From positions 50,476,538-50,540,537 of the forward strand of contig OZ034972.1 in the NCBI GenBank assembly GCA_964030785.1: a stretch of 64,000 bases of DNA. The letters run 5' to 3'. Positions within the stretch are counted from its first letter, which is position 1. The number at the start of each line of letters is the position of its first letter. Below the pieces are notes generated by a model. That model worked only from the letters and a program-made list of their open reading frames with translations, made no database searches and was not told where the DNA came from. Below are positions 11,600-22,179 of this stretch, in pieces. The DNA is from Siderastrea siderea. Lineage: Eukaryota; Cnidaria; Anthozoa; Scleractinia; Rhizangiidae. Position numbers and translations under genes: made by a program.

Positions 11600-12350
11600 A
11601 TGTAAGCAACTGTAATGTAATGTAATATAATGTATTGTAAAGAATGTAAGTAATTGTGCATTAAGTAATGTAACTGTCACGTAACTAATGTAAGTAGTGT
11701 AAGTAGTGTAAAGAATGTAAGTAATTGTAATGTAATATAATGTATTGTAAAGAATGTAAGTAATTGTACATTAAGTAATGTAACTGTCACGTAAGTAATG
11801 TAAGTAGTGTAAGTAGTGTGAAGAATGTAAGTAATTGTACATTAAGTAATGTAACTGTCACGTAAGTAATGTAAGTAGTGTAAGTAGTGTAAAGAACGTA
11901 AGTAATTGTAAAGTAATATAATGTATTGTAAAGAATGTAAGTAATTGTGCATTAAGTAATGTAACTGTCACGTAAGTAATGTAAGTAGTGTAAGTAGTGT
12001 AAAGAATGTAAGTAATTGTACATTAAGTAATGTAACTGTCACGTAAGTAATGTAAGTAGTGTAAGTAGTGTGAAGAATGTAAGTAATGTAAGTAGTGTAA
12101 GTAGTGTAAAGAATGTAAGTAATTGTAATGTAATATAATGTATTGTAAAGAATGTAAGTAATTGTACATTAAGTAATGTAACTGTCACGTAAGTAATGTA
12201 AGTAGTGTAAGTAGTGTAAAGAATGTAAGTAATTGTAAAGTAATATAATGTATTGTAAAGAATGTAAGTAATTGTAATGTAATATAATGTATTGTAAAGA
12301 ATGTAAGTAATTGTACATTTAGTCACGTAGGTAGTGTAAGAAATTGTTCT
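11600..12350. repeat. higher-order GTAAGTA-rich tandem array in retroposon 3' region
   Basis: TAACTGTCAC recurs at 11671, 11781, 11852, 11962, 12033 and 12179, giving spacings of 110, 71, 110, 71 and 146. The 39-bp difference is an optional module (AATGTAATATAATGTATTG plus flank). At a finer scale everything is built from 7-10-bp GTAAGTAAT/GTAAGTAGT words. Confidence 0.9.
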
Positions 12351-12667
12351 GTAAGTAGGCTCTCTTTTTTTTTCTGTGTGTTGCAATAATAAAAAAAAAA
12401 TTGAATAGATTTTTGTCAGGAGCAAATTATCGTTGATTGTAAAGCATACATGGTCGATGAGAACAGTCTATTTCCGGTTTTGATTACACAATAATCTTGT
12501 ATGGTGCAATGTTTGATTTTGTTGATGTGACTGAAAGTGGAATAATTTCTGTGTTTGAACATTCAATTCACCTTTTGGATCTTCTGTCCATTGGCGATTC
12601 TTAGTAACCTCTTTACCAAGTTGTTTGTGAGACTTACATGAAGGAACGCAAAGAATGCCTACCAGAA

Positions 12668-12715
12668 AATCAAGGTAATAATCAAGGTAATAATCAAGGT
12701 AATAGTCGAGGTAAC
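12668..12715. repeat. 12-bp tandem repeat, four copies
   Basis: AATCAAGGTAAT is present three times exactly plus one diverged copy. On the minus strand it would encode a repeating Y-L-D-Y motif, but that frame is not a supported gene. Confidence 0.85.
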
Positions 12716-12799
12716 CTTTAGCAGCCGAAGCCTCCGGCTTCAGCTGATAACACTTGCATAGACCTTGATTATTCCGGATATCGCAAAAACCGAATCTAA

Positions 12800-13022
12800 T
12801 AATTGTTTTATTATACATTGTTTTACAGGTAAACAAAATAATGGTAAACAATTTCAACATTTGTGTCCTTCTTGTCTTCTGGCTTCTGAACGCTTTTTGC
12901 CTTAAGGTATTCGTGGAACAGCTCCTTCGCAATTTTTGTTTCAGCAATTTTTCAATTTCTTGCTCGGTTAAAGAAGCGATTATGAGCCATGAATTTACTT
13001 CACTTTCAGATGCCTCCCACAT
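12800..13022 (-). pseudogene. amino-terminal fragment, Crypton/DUF3504-like protein
   Basis: Minus-strand reading begins ATG at 13022 with an ASESEVNSWL...SLTEQEIEKLL segment. After a frameshift near 12930 it continues with ELFHEYLKAK and KPEDKEDT. In my recollection this order (an acidic S-E-V start, an E-E-I-E-x-L-L helix, then a L-x-x-Y-L-x-x-K helix and K-P-E-D) is the amino end of cnidarian proteins carrying a Crypton-derived tyrosine-recombinase-like domain. The catalytic domain is absent. Both the family call and the extent are tentative. Confidence 0.38.
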
Positions 13023-13047
13023 TGCTCTTGGAAATCACGCATTGAGT

Positions 13048-13071
13048 GCGCAACCTACTTGTAGGTTGCGC
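13048..13071. other. perfect 11-bp hairpin
   Basis: GCGCAACCTAC and its exact complement are separated by TT. It lies 26 bp upstream of the minus-strand start at 13022. It may be a leftover element end. Confidence 0.6.
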
Positions 13072-13699
13072 TGATTCCCAGAATTAACTGTAGGCTCTTA
13101 GCCAATGAAAGGACAGATAGTGACTACAATGTATAATAATAATAATAATTATGTTTTGTTCTAGCCTTGAATAATTATTGTAAATTAGTACAGATTATAA
13201 CATATATTTATCATTGTAAATTAGTATCAGTATTAGGTAGATTCTTTTTATCTGTATAATATATTGCAAGAGCACTGGGACTCTGTTTAAGTGCTCCTAA
13301 AACTGAAATATTATCATTATTATAAAGTAACGGTTGTGTCTGTTTTCATCTTCTAAACCAAGATGGAAGGAAAAGAAAGCCTTGACAAAGAATGGGCAGC
13401 TATTTGACAGAGAGTGATAAGGGTTCATATTATCAACAGGAGAAGTGGTTGCATCAATTATTTCCCCTGGATTTTGCTATAACTTTCGGCATCTTCATCA
13501 ACCTGGTCAGCATTTCAGGAAATATGGATAACAAATTTTAATAACGAAATATAGAAAATATTTTGTAAATAAAACGATAATAAGCAGTGTGTTGGAAACA
13601 AATAAATTTATTTTCTGCTGCTCGCCACGTGAGATTGCTCCTGTTACATGTTACATGTCCAAATTCTATTGTTTGAGAAAGCTGAACTGTCTCTGGTAT

Positions 13700-14675
13700 G
13701 GCCGTTGACAAAAGCCAGATCGGATCGGATCGGATCGGACTCACAAAACCCGGATCGGGTCGAATTCTATTTAAAAAAACATAACTACTCAGTGAAAGTA
13801 GGCACATTTTCAATTCCCCATAAGAATGGTCAAGTGGTATCTCTGCCGATCAAGATGACGAACTGAGAGATCAAGAAAGTGATTGTCATTGCACTTCTTA
13901 TGCTCTTTCTTCTCTGTTCTGTCAAGAAGACTTTGTTTATTGTTATGGATTTACACTCTGTAAACTACTTCATGAAAAGAATAGTTTTTCTAGAGGAAGA
14001 GATCTAGGCGGAATTATGTAGAATAAACTGAGGCACTGATAACGTGTGCCAAAGCATATACAATTTCAAAGTCAGTATCGAATGGAGCATAAGATAACAA
14101 AGATATCAAGATAACTCGCGTATTTATCACTCTGTACTTGGAACTTGAACCCAACAGGGTCTCAAACTGAAATATTTTTGTCCTTACTAATCGTATTTTT
14201 GTCCCTGATTTTTGGAAGGGGGTAGATCCTTCAGTCATATGACCAATTTCCGCAGATTTTTTGCGTACAAATCCAAAATCATCGTGTATTTTCATGCCTG
14301 AGGTAGAAAACCTCAGCCACAGATAGTTTACAGCTCGATTCATTAATAGCTAAAATTTCAAGTAAAGGACGGTAAAGACGCGAATTATCCTGATATAATT
14401 GTTACTTTAGGCTCCATTCCTCTTTGTCTTTCCACTTGGATCTCTCCCACAGAATGTGGGAGAGATCCAACAGAATGTGGTTGACTTATTGTTTATTGTG
14501 TCATCTTGATCCAGAGGTGCCACATGACTATTTTTAGTGGGGATACTTTCACTAATCAGATCTGGGTTTTTTCAATCCAATCCGATCGGATCCGGGTTTT
14601 GTGAGTCCGATCCGGTCCGGTCCAGGTTTTGTCAATCCGATCCGATCCGATCCGATCCAGGTTTTGTCAACGGCC
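13700..14675. mobile_element. MULE-like non-autonomous element with 9-bp target duplication
   Basis: The ends are inverted repeats. GGCCGTTGACAAAAGCC at 13700 is mirrored by GGTTTTGTCAACGGCC ending at 14675, and each is followed inward by GATCC/CGGAT tandem words and GGGTTTTGTGAGTCC (about 60 bp left, about 90 bp right). Immediately outside, CTCTGGTAT occurs at 13691-13699 and 14676-14684, an exact 9-bp direct repeat. A 9-bp duplication with long TIRs fits Mutator-like elements. The interior has no recognisable transposase. Confidence 0.72.
14436..14470. other. perfect 16-bp hairpin inside the MULE-like element
   Basis: Arms 14436-14451 and 14455-14470 are exact complements (TTGGATCTCTCCCACA) around a GAA loop. 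The function is unknown. Confidence 0.75.
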
Positions 14676-14713
14676 CTCTGGTATCAATCAAAATAGAACT
14701 CACTGGACATTTA

Positions 14714-15742
14714 GGTCGTGTTCTATTGGGAAAAAACCGTTTTCAGTTGGTTTGGTTGATCAACTTTTCCAACCAGCTCTGAGCTTGGTTGAAACGGTTG
14801 AAAACGATGGGTAGCGTCCGCTGACATGATAGCAAGCATCGATTTTCACGCATTGCGTCATTTTAATTTGTGCAAAATCACGTGTAAACTGTCAGCCACA
14901 GACGTACCGTAAACTGCCACTTATAAGCCCTGGGCTTATACAACTTCGTAAGGGGTTTTGGGTGGGCTTATAAATGGAGGGGCTTATATCCGGGGGGGGG
15001 GGGTAATAAGTGGAATTAAAAAAGCGTTTCGAAATGAGCCACAGCAGTGTTGATCGAAATATGTTTTTAATTTACTAGTTTTCAATTAACCTTAAAAACG
15101 TCATAATAAATCGAATTCATTCCAATTTTAACAACAAAATACACGAACGTAACCAGAACGTAACAAAACAGAAGCTCAGAGTTCATCCTCACAGTGTCCT
15201 GTGGGAGTGCTTAATATTAAGGAAACAAGGAAAACTAGAGGAGTGCTTATATCCAGGGGGGGGGGGGGGCTTATAACCGGATGAATTTTTTGTTTACAGG
15301 TAGATGGGCCTATAACCGGGGGGGGGGTTTATAAGCAGGGGGGCTTAAAAGCGGCAGTTTACGGTATTTCTTCTCTTTCGAAATTTTTTTAAACTTGCTG
15401 TCTGATAAATTAGGGACGACATCCTGTAAATACGAGTGGCAGGTGTCCTCTCCGTTTCCAGTAACAATGTTGCCATATATTTCAGTTCATCATCCGATTC
15501 ACAACCGGTGGTTGAACCAATTCTTCTAACAGTTCTTGAAGGACAACCGATAATGCTACGAGTTGCGCTTCTGCCATCTTGCCAACCTTGGGAGAAAAAA
15601 TTGAGGAAGTCTTGAAATGACTATGCCCAGTCACGACCATGTGTCAACCAAGAATGGTTGAAAAAGTGTTCCATTGGAAACCTCAACCGTTTCAACCAAA
15701 ACCGGTTTCGGTTGTAACAGTTGATCCCAATAGAGCACCACC
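14714..15742. mobile_element. PIF/Harbinger-like MITE with TTA duplication
   Basis: The ends GGTCGTGTTCTATTGGGA (14714) and the complement of GGTGGTGCTCTATTGGGA (ending 15742) form TIRs. TTA occurs directly outside on both sides (14711-14713 and 15743-15745), as for PIF/Harbinger elements. The inner arms share GGTTGAAACGGTTGA-type words. A second MITE (14905-15366) is nested inside. No transposase is present. Confidence 0.62.
14905..15366. mobile_element. nested TA-flanked MITE
   Basis: The terminal inverted repeats TACCGTAAACTGCC..CTTATAAGCC and its complement end at 15366. The TA at each tip fits a Tc1/mariner-type target site. The interior repeats GGGCTTATA and carries G runs. It is non-coding. 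Confidence 0.75.
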
Positions 15743-16031
15743 TTAGGTCTCATAATCTCACTACTAGCAAGATGCCGCAGAAAATATAATTTTGGCAAGT
15801 TGTACGTCCTTCTTTAACTCCAAGTTGACAGTCACTTTACCAATTTGGCCAGACTTTTGCCAGATAGTTTTTGCACAAAACCGTGTCTGCGAATGATTAT
15901 CACTCTTATCGTTTTAAAGATAGACCTTTTCTTCCATGCGATTTATTTGTCTTCTCTGGCTTTATCTACTAGTAAAAGAAGAACAAATGCCCTTGCCAAA
16001 AATCTGAGACAGGGGTTTTTAGCCCAAGGTG

Positions 16032-16280
16032 TCAAGAAGGGAATGTAGTGTTAATTATTTTGTTTTCTTTGTTTCTGGAGGGAGCGGAGCCTAGCAAATA
16101 TACATACTCCCCCCATGGAGGTTTTTTTTTGGTTTGAACCCCCCACCCCTCTGGAAATTTCAGTTTAGGCTCATACTTTCCTTTAAAAATTTTGGCCTTT
16201 AAGGCCCCCCTCCCCCTTAGAATTTCCAGTGACCCTATGTGGTGGGGGTATGGATATTTTTTGGAACCACACAATCTAGA
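16032..16280 (-). repeat. dispersed repeat with pseudo-coding frame
   Basis: A minus-strand open frame of 80 codons contains KYEPKLKFPEGWGVQTKK. I recall very similar peptides as repeat-derived noise in coral gene models. C/G runs and the lack of a gene context argue for a dispersed element rather than a gene. Confidence 0.4.
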
Positions 16281-16489
16281 AACATGTGCGTGTGAAAAAG
16301 CTTCCCATTATTTGAACATCATTTAAACTTTTGCATTTTTTTGATGTCAAAAGCTACCAAAACTGCCAAAACCGTATAGTTTATAGTTTTCAGTTTATAG
16401 TTTATAGTTTTTAAACCATACAGTTTTAACAACAAAAACTAGTATAGTTTATAGGGTTTTTTATAAAAACAACAACAACTAGGGCGATC

Positions 16490-16864
16490 CACGTATAAAT
16501 GCTTTACATCAAAACTGTATTCAGCGGACACCTCTATTAAATGGACACATACACCCAAATCAAGCCATTTTTTTAAACTAGAAACCTGCATTAAGTGGAC
16601 TTCAAGTGTTTCCAGAAGGTATTTTCATGACATTATCGTATTGCTATCTGCTTCGAAGAGTGCATTTTCCAGATAATTCTACCTGGAATGACCAATTGCA
16701 AAAGGTTTGCAACGAAGCACGTCAAGTATGATGGTAAATAAAGGTGGAGATATAAGAAGTCAATAATTAAGTATTGTTTCGTAATTTATCAGAACCTGTA
16801 TTAAGAGGACACCCTGTATTAAGTGGACACTAGCAGGGTGTCCGTTAAGACAGGTTTTACTGTA
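16490..16864. repeat. degenerate repeat of TTAAGNGGACAC words
   Basis: CTCTATTAAATGGACAC, CTGCATTAAGTGGAC, CTGTATTAAGAGGACACC, CTGTATTAAGTGGACAC and GTGTCCGTTAAGACAGG recur. The right end GACAGGTTTTACTGTA resembles a TA-flanked element tip. A related series (AAACGGTCAC) occurs at 57.1-58.1 kb. Confidence 0.5.
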
Positions 16865-17061
16865 CTAAACAATGAAAAATAATGCAAATATCAGTCATCG
16901 ATAACTCGTCGATTTCCTATATTAATCGATTAATTAATATCGATTGTTATCGATTAACATCGATTTTCATCGATTAATTATGCCGGGATTCTAACAAACC
17001 TATCGTGAGGTTTCCTCTGTCGCAGGTTGAGACACATCTTAAAAATAAAATACATACTTAC

Positions 17062-17433
17062 GATTTCCAAGATTTTGCTTCCAGGATCGACAGCGTGTTC
17101 TTTTCCTGGCAGTCTATCTAAATCGGCATTCGTCAATCCAAGTAAACTACCCAATTCCTTGAGGTTTTTATGTTTCACTGCAATTGTAGACCCAAGGTGG
17201 AATAACAAATGCAATTTTAAAATCCAGTAGACTTCTATAAACTTTTTTCTCAGCGATTCCAATCTCGTTGTCATGTCGACACCGCTAAATCGTCCAGCGC
17301 CAAGTACTGAAAGAAGTGTACACATTTGATCAACATCGCGTTCCAGTTGCTCTTCTATATTAACACTTCCGTTAACGACTTCTTCGATCTCTTTCCGGGC
17401 GGTTTCCACTGGAAGAGACGACATTTCGGTCAA
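17062..17433 (-). CDS. candidate first exon, Death-fold-like region
   Basis: The minus strand reads 124 open codons from ATG at 17433 to a consensus splice donor (exon end ATC, then GTAAGTATGT, with the GT at 17061-17060). The start lies in a good context with stops upstream. The carboxyl half contains NLKELGSLLGLTNADLD followed by a short acidic helix, which resembles helices 2-4 of Death or CARD domains (the L-G-L-T/S-x-x-D-I/L motif). The amino half is acidic and helical. If correct, the product would be an adaptor of innate-immune or apoptosis signalling, but the domain is incomplete in this exon. No downstream exon could be identified to the left, where repeats begin. A 320-bp inverted-repeat element lies 130 bp upstream of the start. 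Confidence 0.5.
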
Positions 17434-17560
17434 AGAATCAAAAGAGTGGTAGATCAGTACGGATAGTAGTTGTGGCTGGAGCTAGACAGTGCAGGCCGAG
17501 GGGGACTGAGCGCCTTTAGTTTTCGCCGGCCTTCGGGGGCGGGCCGAGCGGACCAACCTC

Positions 17561-17881
17561 AACCTCGTCCCCAGGGCCTTCTCCTCGTTCAAAATGGCGG
17601 TCGGAGAAACCCCTGGCCAAGGCTGCTGAAATTCTCCAAGAATCGTGGAGTATTTTGTCACGTGACGCATTATGAAATGGCTTTTTCGGAGGTTGTTTCC
17701 AGCGTCTGGCGACCCTGTTTGTTTTCTTGCAATCTGAAAGCGTTGTTCAAACGAAACGAAGCCATTTCATCGTGTTTACTCGACGAAATTCTAACAACTT
17801 TTTTGGGCCACTTTGGCAGCCTTGGCCAGGGGTTTCTCCGACCGCCATTTTGAACGAGGAGAAGGCCCTGGGGACGAGGTT
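17561..17881. mobile_element. MITE-like element with 66-bp inverted repeats
   Basis: The segments at 17561-17626 and 17816-17881 are exact reverse complements over 66 bases apart from at most a base or two. They begin AACCTCGTCCCCAGGGCC, with 189 bp between them. The near identity of the arms implies a young or conserved structure. It sits just upstream of the candidate exon at 17062-17433. Confidence 0.85.
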
Positions 17882-18310
17882 GGGGGCGGGTGTCGCCGAT
17901 TTAAGTCGCCGAGAGGATCAGGACGGACCACTAGAAAGGCGGGAGAAGTACAAAAAAACGCATGCAAGGGAAAATTGAGCGAAAAAATTTCATGTACAGC
18001 GAGTAGCCCAGAAAAAAAGTTCTTGCATACGGAAAAAAATATTCCTGCTTGGGAAATGTTAACGAAAAAAATTCGTGCAGCTCGAAAATCCCCCCCCCCC
18101 CCCCATAACTTTTCTTATGGTCCGTCCCTAACCAGGGTGCAACTTTGAGGCGCAAAAATGGCATTGAAACTGTGTTGCAACCAATAAAATTAATGTGGCC
18201 ATTTCTCACTGATGAAGAGACAACATTCTCGAAACGTCTGAAGATTTCTCCAACATTTTCTTTTTCTAGCGCACACACGTACACAAAACAAATCACATCA
18301 AGAATAATTA

Positions 18311-19080
18311 TTGCCCTCGCAGGGATTTTGCCCAGAGGCAAAATCCCGAGGAGGCATCCTTATAGCTCGCACGTACATAAAGTAAAGAGAAGTAAAGTAC
18401 TTACAGTTAAAATATACAGTAGGTATATATACCGGATCAAATCTCGATTTGCCAGAACAGGGCGCGCATGGAGTGGGTAATGATGACGTTTCATCACTAA
18501 ACGCCCGAACGGAATAAATATGGGTAATGATGACGTAGTATCAGTAAATGCCCGAAGGGAATATATGGGTAATGTGACGGTGTTAGTAAATCAAAAATCT
18601 CTATCTAGGGGATGCACGGTATTTGCGAAAACGCGTGGGTTCTTTTTCCGTCAGTCAAACTGCGAGTGTTTCCTTAACCGCACATGTGTTCAGTATATAA
18701 ATCCCGCAGGGCAGCTGTTTTGAAGGGGGGAGAGAAACTGAAGTTTTTAGTTCATTTGCCTCATTTTGTTTCCGTAGAAAGCCAACGTAAATTTCGAGTA
18801 AATTCTCTGGCCACGAGAAGGAAAAGTTCGAGTTTGGCCTAAGCAATTTTGGATCCAGAGACGCTGCGTATGTCTATTTGTCAGACACGCATCATACACA
18901 AATTATTGATTGGAAACGATTAGTCAGACACAAACCACTTTGGAGGACTGAAAGACTCGGTCCACAAACAAGTAAGCATTGCTTAGCGAACGAGCGAATC
19001 TCAACACCAGTAAACCCTACAGACATCAGTTTTGTTTTTTGAAACTCGCGAGAAATACTGCGTTACAAGATCGTGTTAGG
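18311..19080 (+). repeat. 0.75-kb dispersed repeat, copy 1
   Basis: This aligns in direct orientation with 59219-59935 over almost its full length with high identity. Shared stretches include GGCATCCTTATAGCTCG, GTAAAGTACTTACAG and TCGATTTGCCAGAACAGGGC, and both end in CTCGCGAGAAAT..TGCGTTACAAGAT. Frames in both copies are open in part but carry differing stops and indels, so a conserved protein is not supported. Confidence 0.85.
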
Positions 19081-19862
19081 TCGCGTGGAAACACAACAAC
19101 TGTAGCACCGTCCCCTCAGAAATAGCTCATGGAAACAGTGAATTTCTTGAGAAATTTTTGGTCGAATTTTTCAGTTTTTGTATACTTGCAAGTCGAGCCG
19201 CGACCTCATTATTTATAACTTTTCAGATTTTATACATTGCAAGGTGTTTTGGGCGACTATGAAATTTCAGTACCTTAACAAATACTGGCAAATATAGCCA
19301 CTTTTTCGATTTTTCTTGATTGATTTCGAATTTAATATATTCATGTAGTTGATTGTCTCTGTGAAAACTCTTGCTCCTAATGTAAGAAATGCGTCCGAGG
19401 AAACGCATTTTGTATGAAAAGTTACGTTCGTGGTACTTTACTGTTTGCATTGCCTATATGGAAATCATTTCCACGGGAAGTTGTTCTCCCGCATTTTAGT
19501 GCAATTTGCCCATGAACTTTCCACTACAACGTTTGTTCTAATAAAGAAAGATTATCGAAAGAAGATCAGACGAACAAATCGTTCACCACGCATTACTGTT
19601 TATATTTTACGGCACGCGACTCGCGGAATTAGCTTTAAGTTTATTCTCTTGCTGCTTATTATTCTTCTATTTTGTCCCTCAATCAATTACACCTTTTGCC
19701 CTTCATTTACAAGACATAAATTTCCATTAGCGTCAAAAATTAAGTCATTAAAACGAATGTGTAAACATTGTTGAAAATAAACCAACGTTTTAATTTTTGT
19801 GTGATCAATAAGGAATTTTACATACAGAAGAACATTCATTAATGTTCATTAACAACAAAGGT

Positions 19863-21745
19863 TTAGTTAACCAATACCAAGTTTTTACTTTCTCCGTCCA
19901 TATGCTCGCCGTTCAAACATCGCGGAATATAGGTCTGCATAAACCTAAACCACTGAGCACATTTTCTGGCTGTTATTTTGTTTGTGTTTCTTCGCCCTGC
20001 TCTCAAAAGAATTTGTTGACGGTAGTCTCCTAGAGGAATCCCTTGCCGTCTTGCCTCTTCCCGATCATTATAGTCAAAGCCGGTCAGGCGTTCCCGTCGT
20101 TAACGGACCAATGAATTCATTGATGGAAAATTGATTCCGTTCGTTCATTGAATAATCCATTCGTGAAATGAATAATCCAATATTCAAACTGAGCCTCGAT
20201 TCAATAATCGAATGTTGATTTGATTGATGAACAAACGCCTTGCCATATATTTCTCCTGAAATGCCAAATTTCAAGTTTATTTTTAGTATAAAGTGCAAGA
20301 TGAGATTGTAAAATAACGCAAAGGTTGCATGTCACACCAGACAACAAAGATCAATCGATCGATCAAACTGGTAAGCTTTTGCAAATATTCACAAGTATTC
20401 TTTAACCGAAACGGCAAATATCAAAAGGGAGAATTAATCGTATGTACCAACGCCGGTAGAAAAAGTAACAACATTCTATGCTAATGGCGTGTTTATGGAA
20501 AAATTAGAATACTAAAACAACTTACCTGTTTTTTATTCAAGTCCGCCATGTTTGCCGGCCGCACTCCCTTCCATATATGGTATAGCTTTTGTTCATTGAT
20601 CCAATCAACATTCGATTATTGAAGCAAGGCTCAATTTGAATATTGGATTATTCATTTCACGAATGGATTATTCAATCAACGAACGGAATCAATATGCCAT
20701 TAACGAATTCATTAGTCCGTTAACGACGAGAACGCCTCAGCGGCTTTGACTGTAAGCTCTTGCTGAACTGCGGGACTTGATATGTCAGCCTTTATTGCTG
20801 CTTTCAGCGCACTGATCGCTTACTCTACTATGTTGAGGAAAGGACTATATGCAGGCAGCATCTTCAACTCTGTATTGGCTGCTGGATTCACAGCATTACG
20901 GTGGGACGGAGCTCCATCGTATATCAAATATACCAGCTAGTCCGGGTTAAGTTGTCTTCGTGCTTGTCCCAGAAAGTCGTTAAAGAGCTGCGCATTTATT
21001 CGACCAACTTGCGCAGTGTAATGGACTAAACCGGCGGTAGGAGACACGGCCATAGTTATCGTTACATTTCTTCCGCGCTGACCAAGGACGTGTCTATAGG
21101 CCCTTTCACCAATTCTAGCCCACCCGTAGCTTCTTGCAGTCCATATATTGTACCCGCATTCGTCGATAAATACACAATGGTGGAGAATTCCGTTCGTCAT
21201 GAACCAGTTTGCATATTCTACTCGTCTTCGAATGACGTCCAGCCTGTTGCGGTCAGCTGGTAGTGGCCTCGCAAGTTTGATACGTATCAGCATACCGTCA
21301 AGAGCTTTACCAACAGTCCTGTCATGTACGAGAGGCTTCGCTGGGAGTCTTCTTCGAAGTTCACGGTTGATTTCACTTAAAGTCAGCAGACAGTTCTCAC
21401 CAACAATTTGAAACAATCTCGTTGAGGCACTGCTTCATTTCGTCATCTACTGTACCTTCACATTGTTGCGGCCGCCACGTGGCCTCTCATGAGTACGTCC
21501 TTCTCGGACATAAGTTGCCACAATGCCTCTAGCTGTGCTGCTGTTCACTCCTAACATGTCTACCACCAAAAGGTAGTCTTCGTGTGGATCTTCAAAAGCC
21601 CTGACTATCCTTTCACGCGCTCAGTGCTCCATTTCTGCTAGAAGAGTTTGCACATGTACAGCTTCGTTTTCAATTTTTAAGCGTCCCTTAATATTCAGTG
21701 GGAAATTGGCGAGAAACTGCTCAACAAAAGCACTTTTGTAATTGA
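19863..21745 (-). pseudogene. Tc1/mariner-superfamily transposase, split by a MITE
   Basis: This is the cut-and-paste transposase of the surrounding element. Minus-strand order is an amino DNA-binding region (21745-21420, one in-frame TGA at 21621-21623), a frameshift near 21416, then the DDE catalytic core (to 20937). The core includes the first catalytic Asp in CVFIDECGYN and the typical RGRNVTITMA strand. A stop follows at 20937, and the carboxyl part beyond it reads on to P-x-Y-S-P-F-L-N-x-V-E, containing the third acidic residue. The gene is interrupted at 20755/20068 by a 686-bp MITE. On the far side the same reading continues (RRQGIPLGDYRQQ...WFRFMQTYIPRC) to a stop at 19863. Removing the MITE and one TA keeps the frame. 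It is inactive now. Confidence 0.82.
20069..20754. mobile_element. MITE inserted in the transposase gene
   Basis: Long inverted arms of about 150 bp begin TATAGTCAAAGCC (20069) and end GGCTTTGACTGTA (20754). They contain CGTTAACGGAC and the GAATAATCCAATATTCAAA family of words in both orientations. A TA at each edge is the likely target duplication. The 350-bp centre is non-coding. Confidence 0.85.
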
Positions 21746-22078
21746 GATTTTATTCTCACAATCGAACATTAACCCTATGAAAATGAATTTTTATAACCAC
21801 TAAAGAATGTTGTTTTCGATAAAACGCTATTTTAATTGGCCTTAATGAATCTTCTACTCGATGCAAAACTCCTTAATGACTATGCCACAAATTGAAATGT
21901 TTCCTTTCTTAGCTAAACTGATTTTACATTAATGTTATTGACCGATATTTTAGCGCTAATGAGAATTTATGTCCTGGTAATGAAGGGCAAAAGGTGTACA
22001 TGTAATAAGAAGAAGACCTTTTTTGTGAAGACCTTTTTTTTTTAAGCGTATTTTTAAATTGACACTGCATTATACAAT

Positions 22079-22092
22079 TATTATTATTATTA

Positions 22093-22175
<83 letters not shown>
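22079..22175. repeat. (ATT)n microsatellite
   Basis: A run of ATT/TTA triplets with two GTT interruptions. Confidence 0.95.
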
Positions 22176-22178
<3 letters not shown>

Positions 22179-22179
22179 A

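Larger units (their letters stand above)
10380..12402 (+). mobile_element. ORF1-only L1-like retroposon (half-LINE)
   Basis: The segment has the order expected of a non-LTR element: a GC-richer leader, ORF1 (10522-11363), a 3' region dominated by tandem repeats (11600-12350), and an A-rich end (AATAATAAAAAAAAAA, to about 12402). No second open frame with endonuclease or reverse transcriptase follows ORF1; only about 240 bp of non-coding sequence separates ORF1 from the repeats. It either lost ORF2 by internal deletion or belongs to an ORF1-only family comparable in layout to mammalian HAL1. The 5' boundary is approximate. Confidence 0.6.
19688..21998 (-). mobile_element. Tc1/mariner-type (DDE_3) transposon
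   Basis: The termini TACACCTTTTGCCCTTCATT (19688) and its complement (ending 21998) lead into further inverted similarity (GACATAAATT..CATTAGCG) on both sides. The element contains a minus-strand transposase gene. Subtracting the inserted MITE (20069-20754) leaves about 1.6 kb, the usual length of Tc1/mariner elements. The TA at the tips fits the TA target-site preference. Confidence 0.8.

Noticed and set aside
12039..12425. Threonine/tyrosine-rich frame in the GTAAGTA array
   Set aside because: It is a product of the tandem repeat, not a protein gene.
18145..18480. Open frame at the start of the dispersed repeat
   Set aside because: It is not preserved in the second copy at 59.2 kb, so conservation as protein is not supported.
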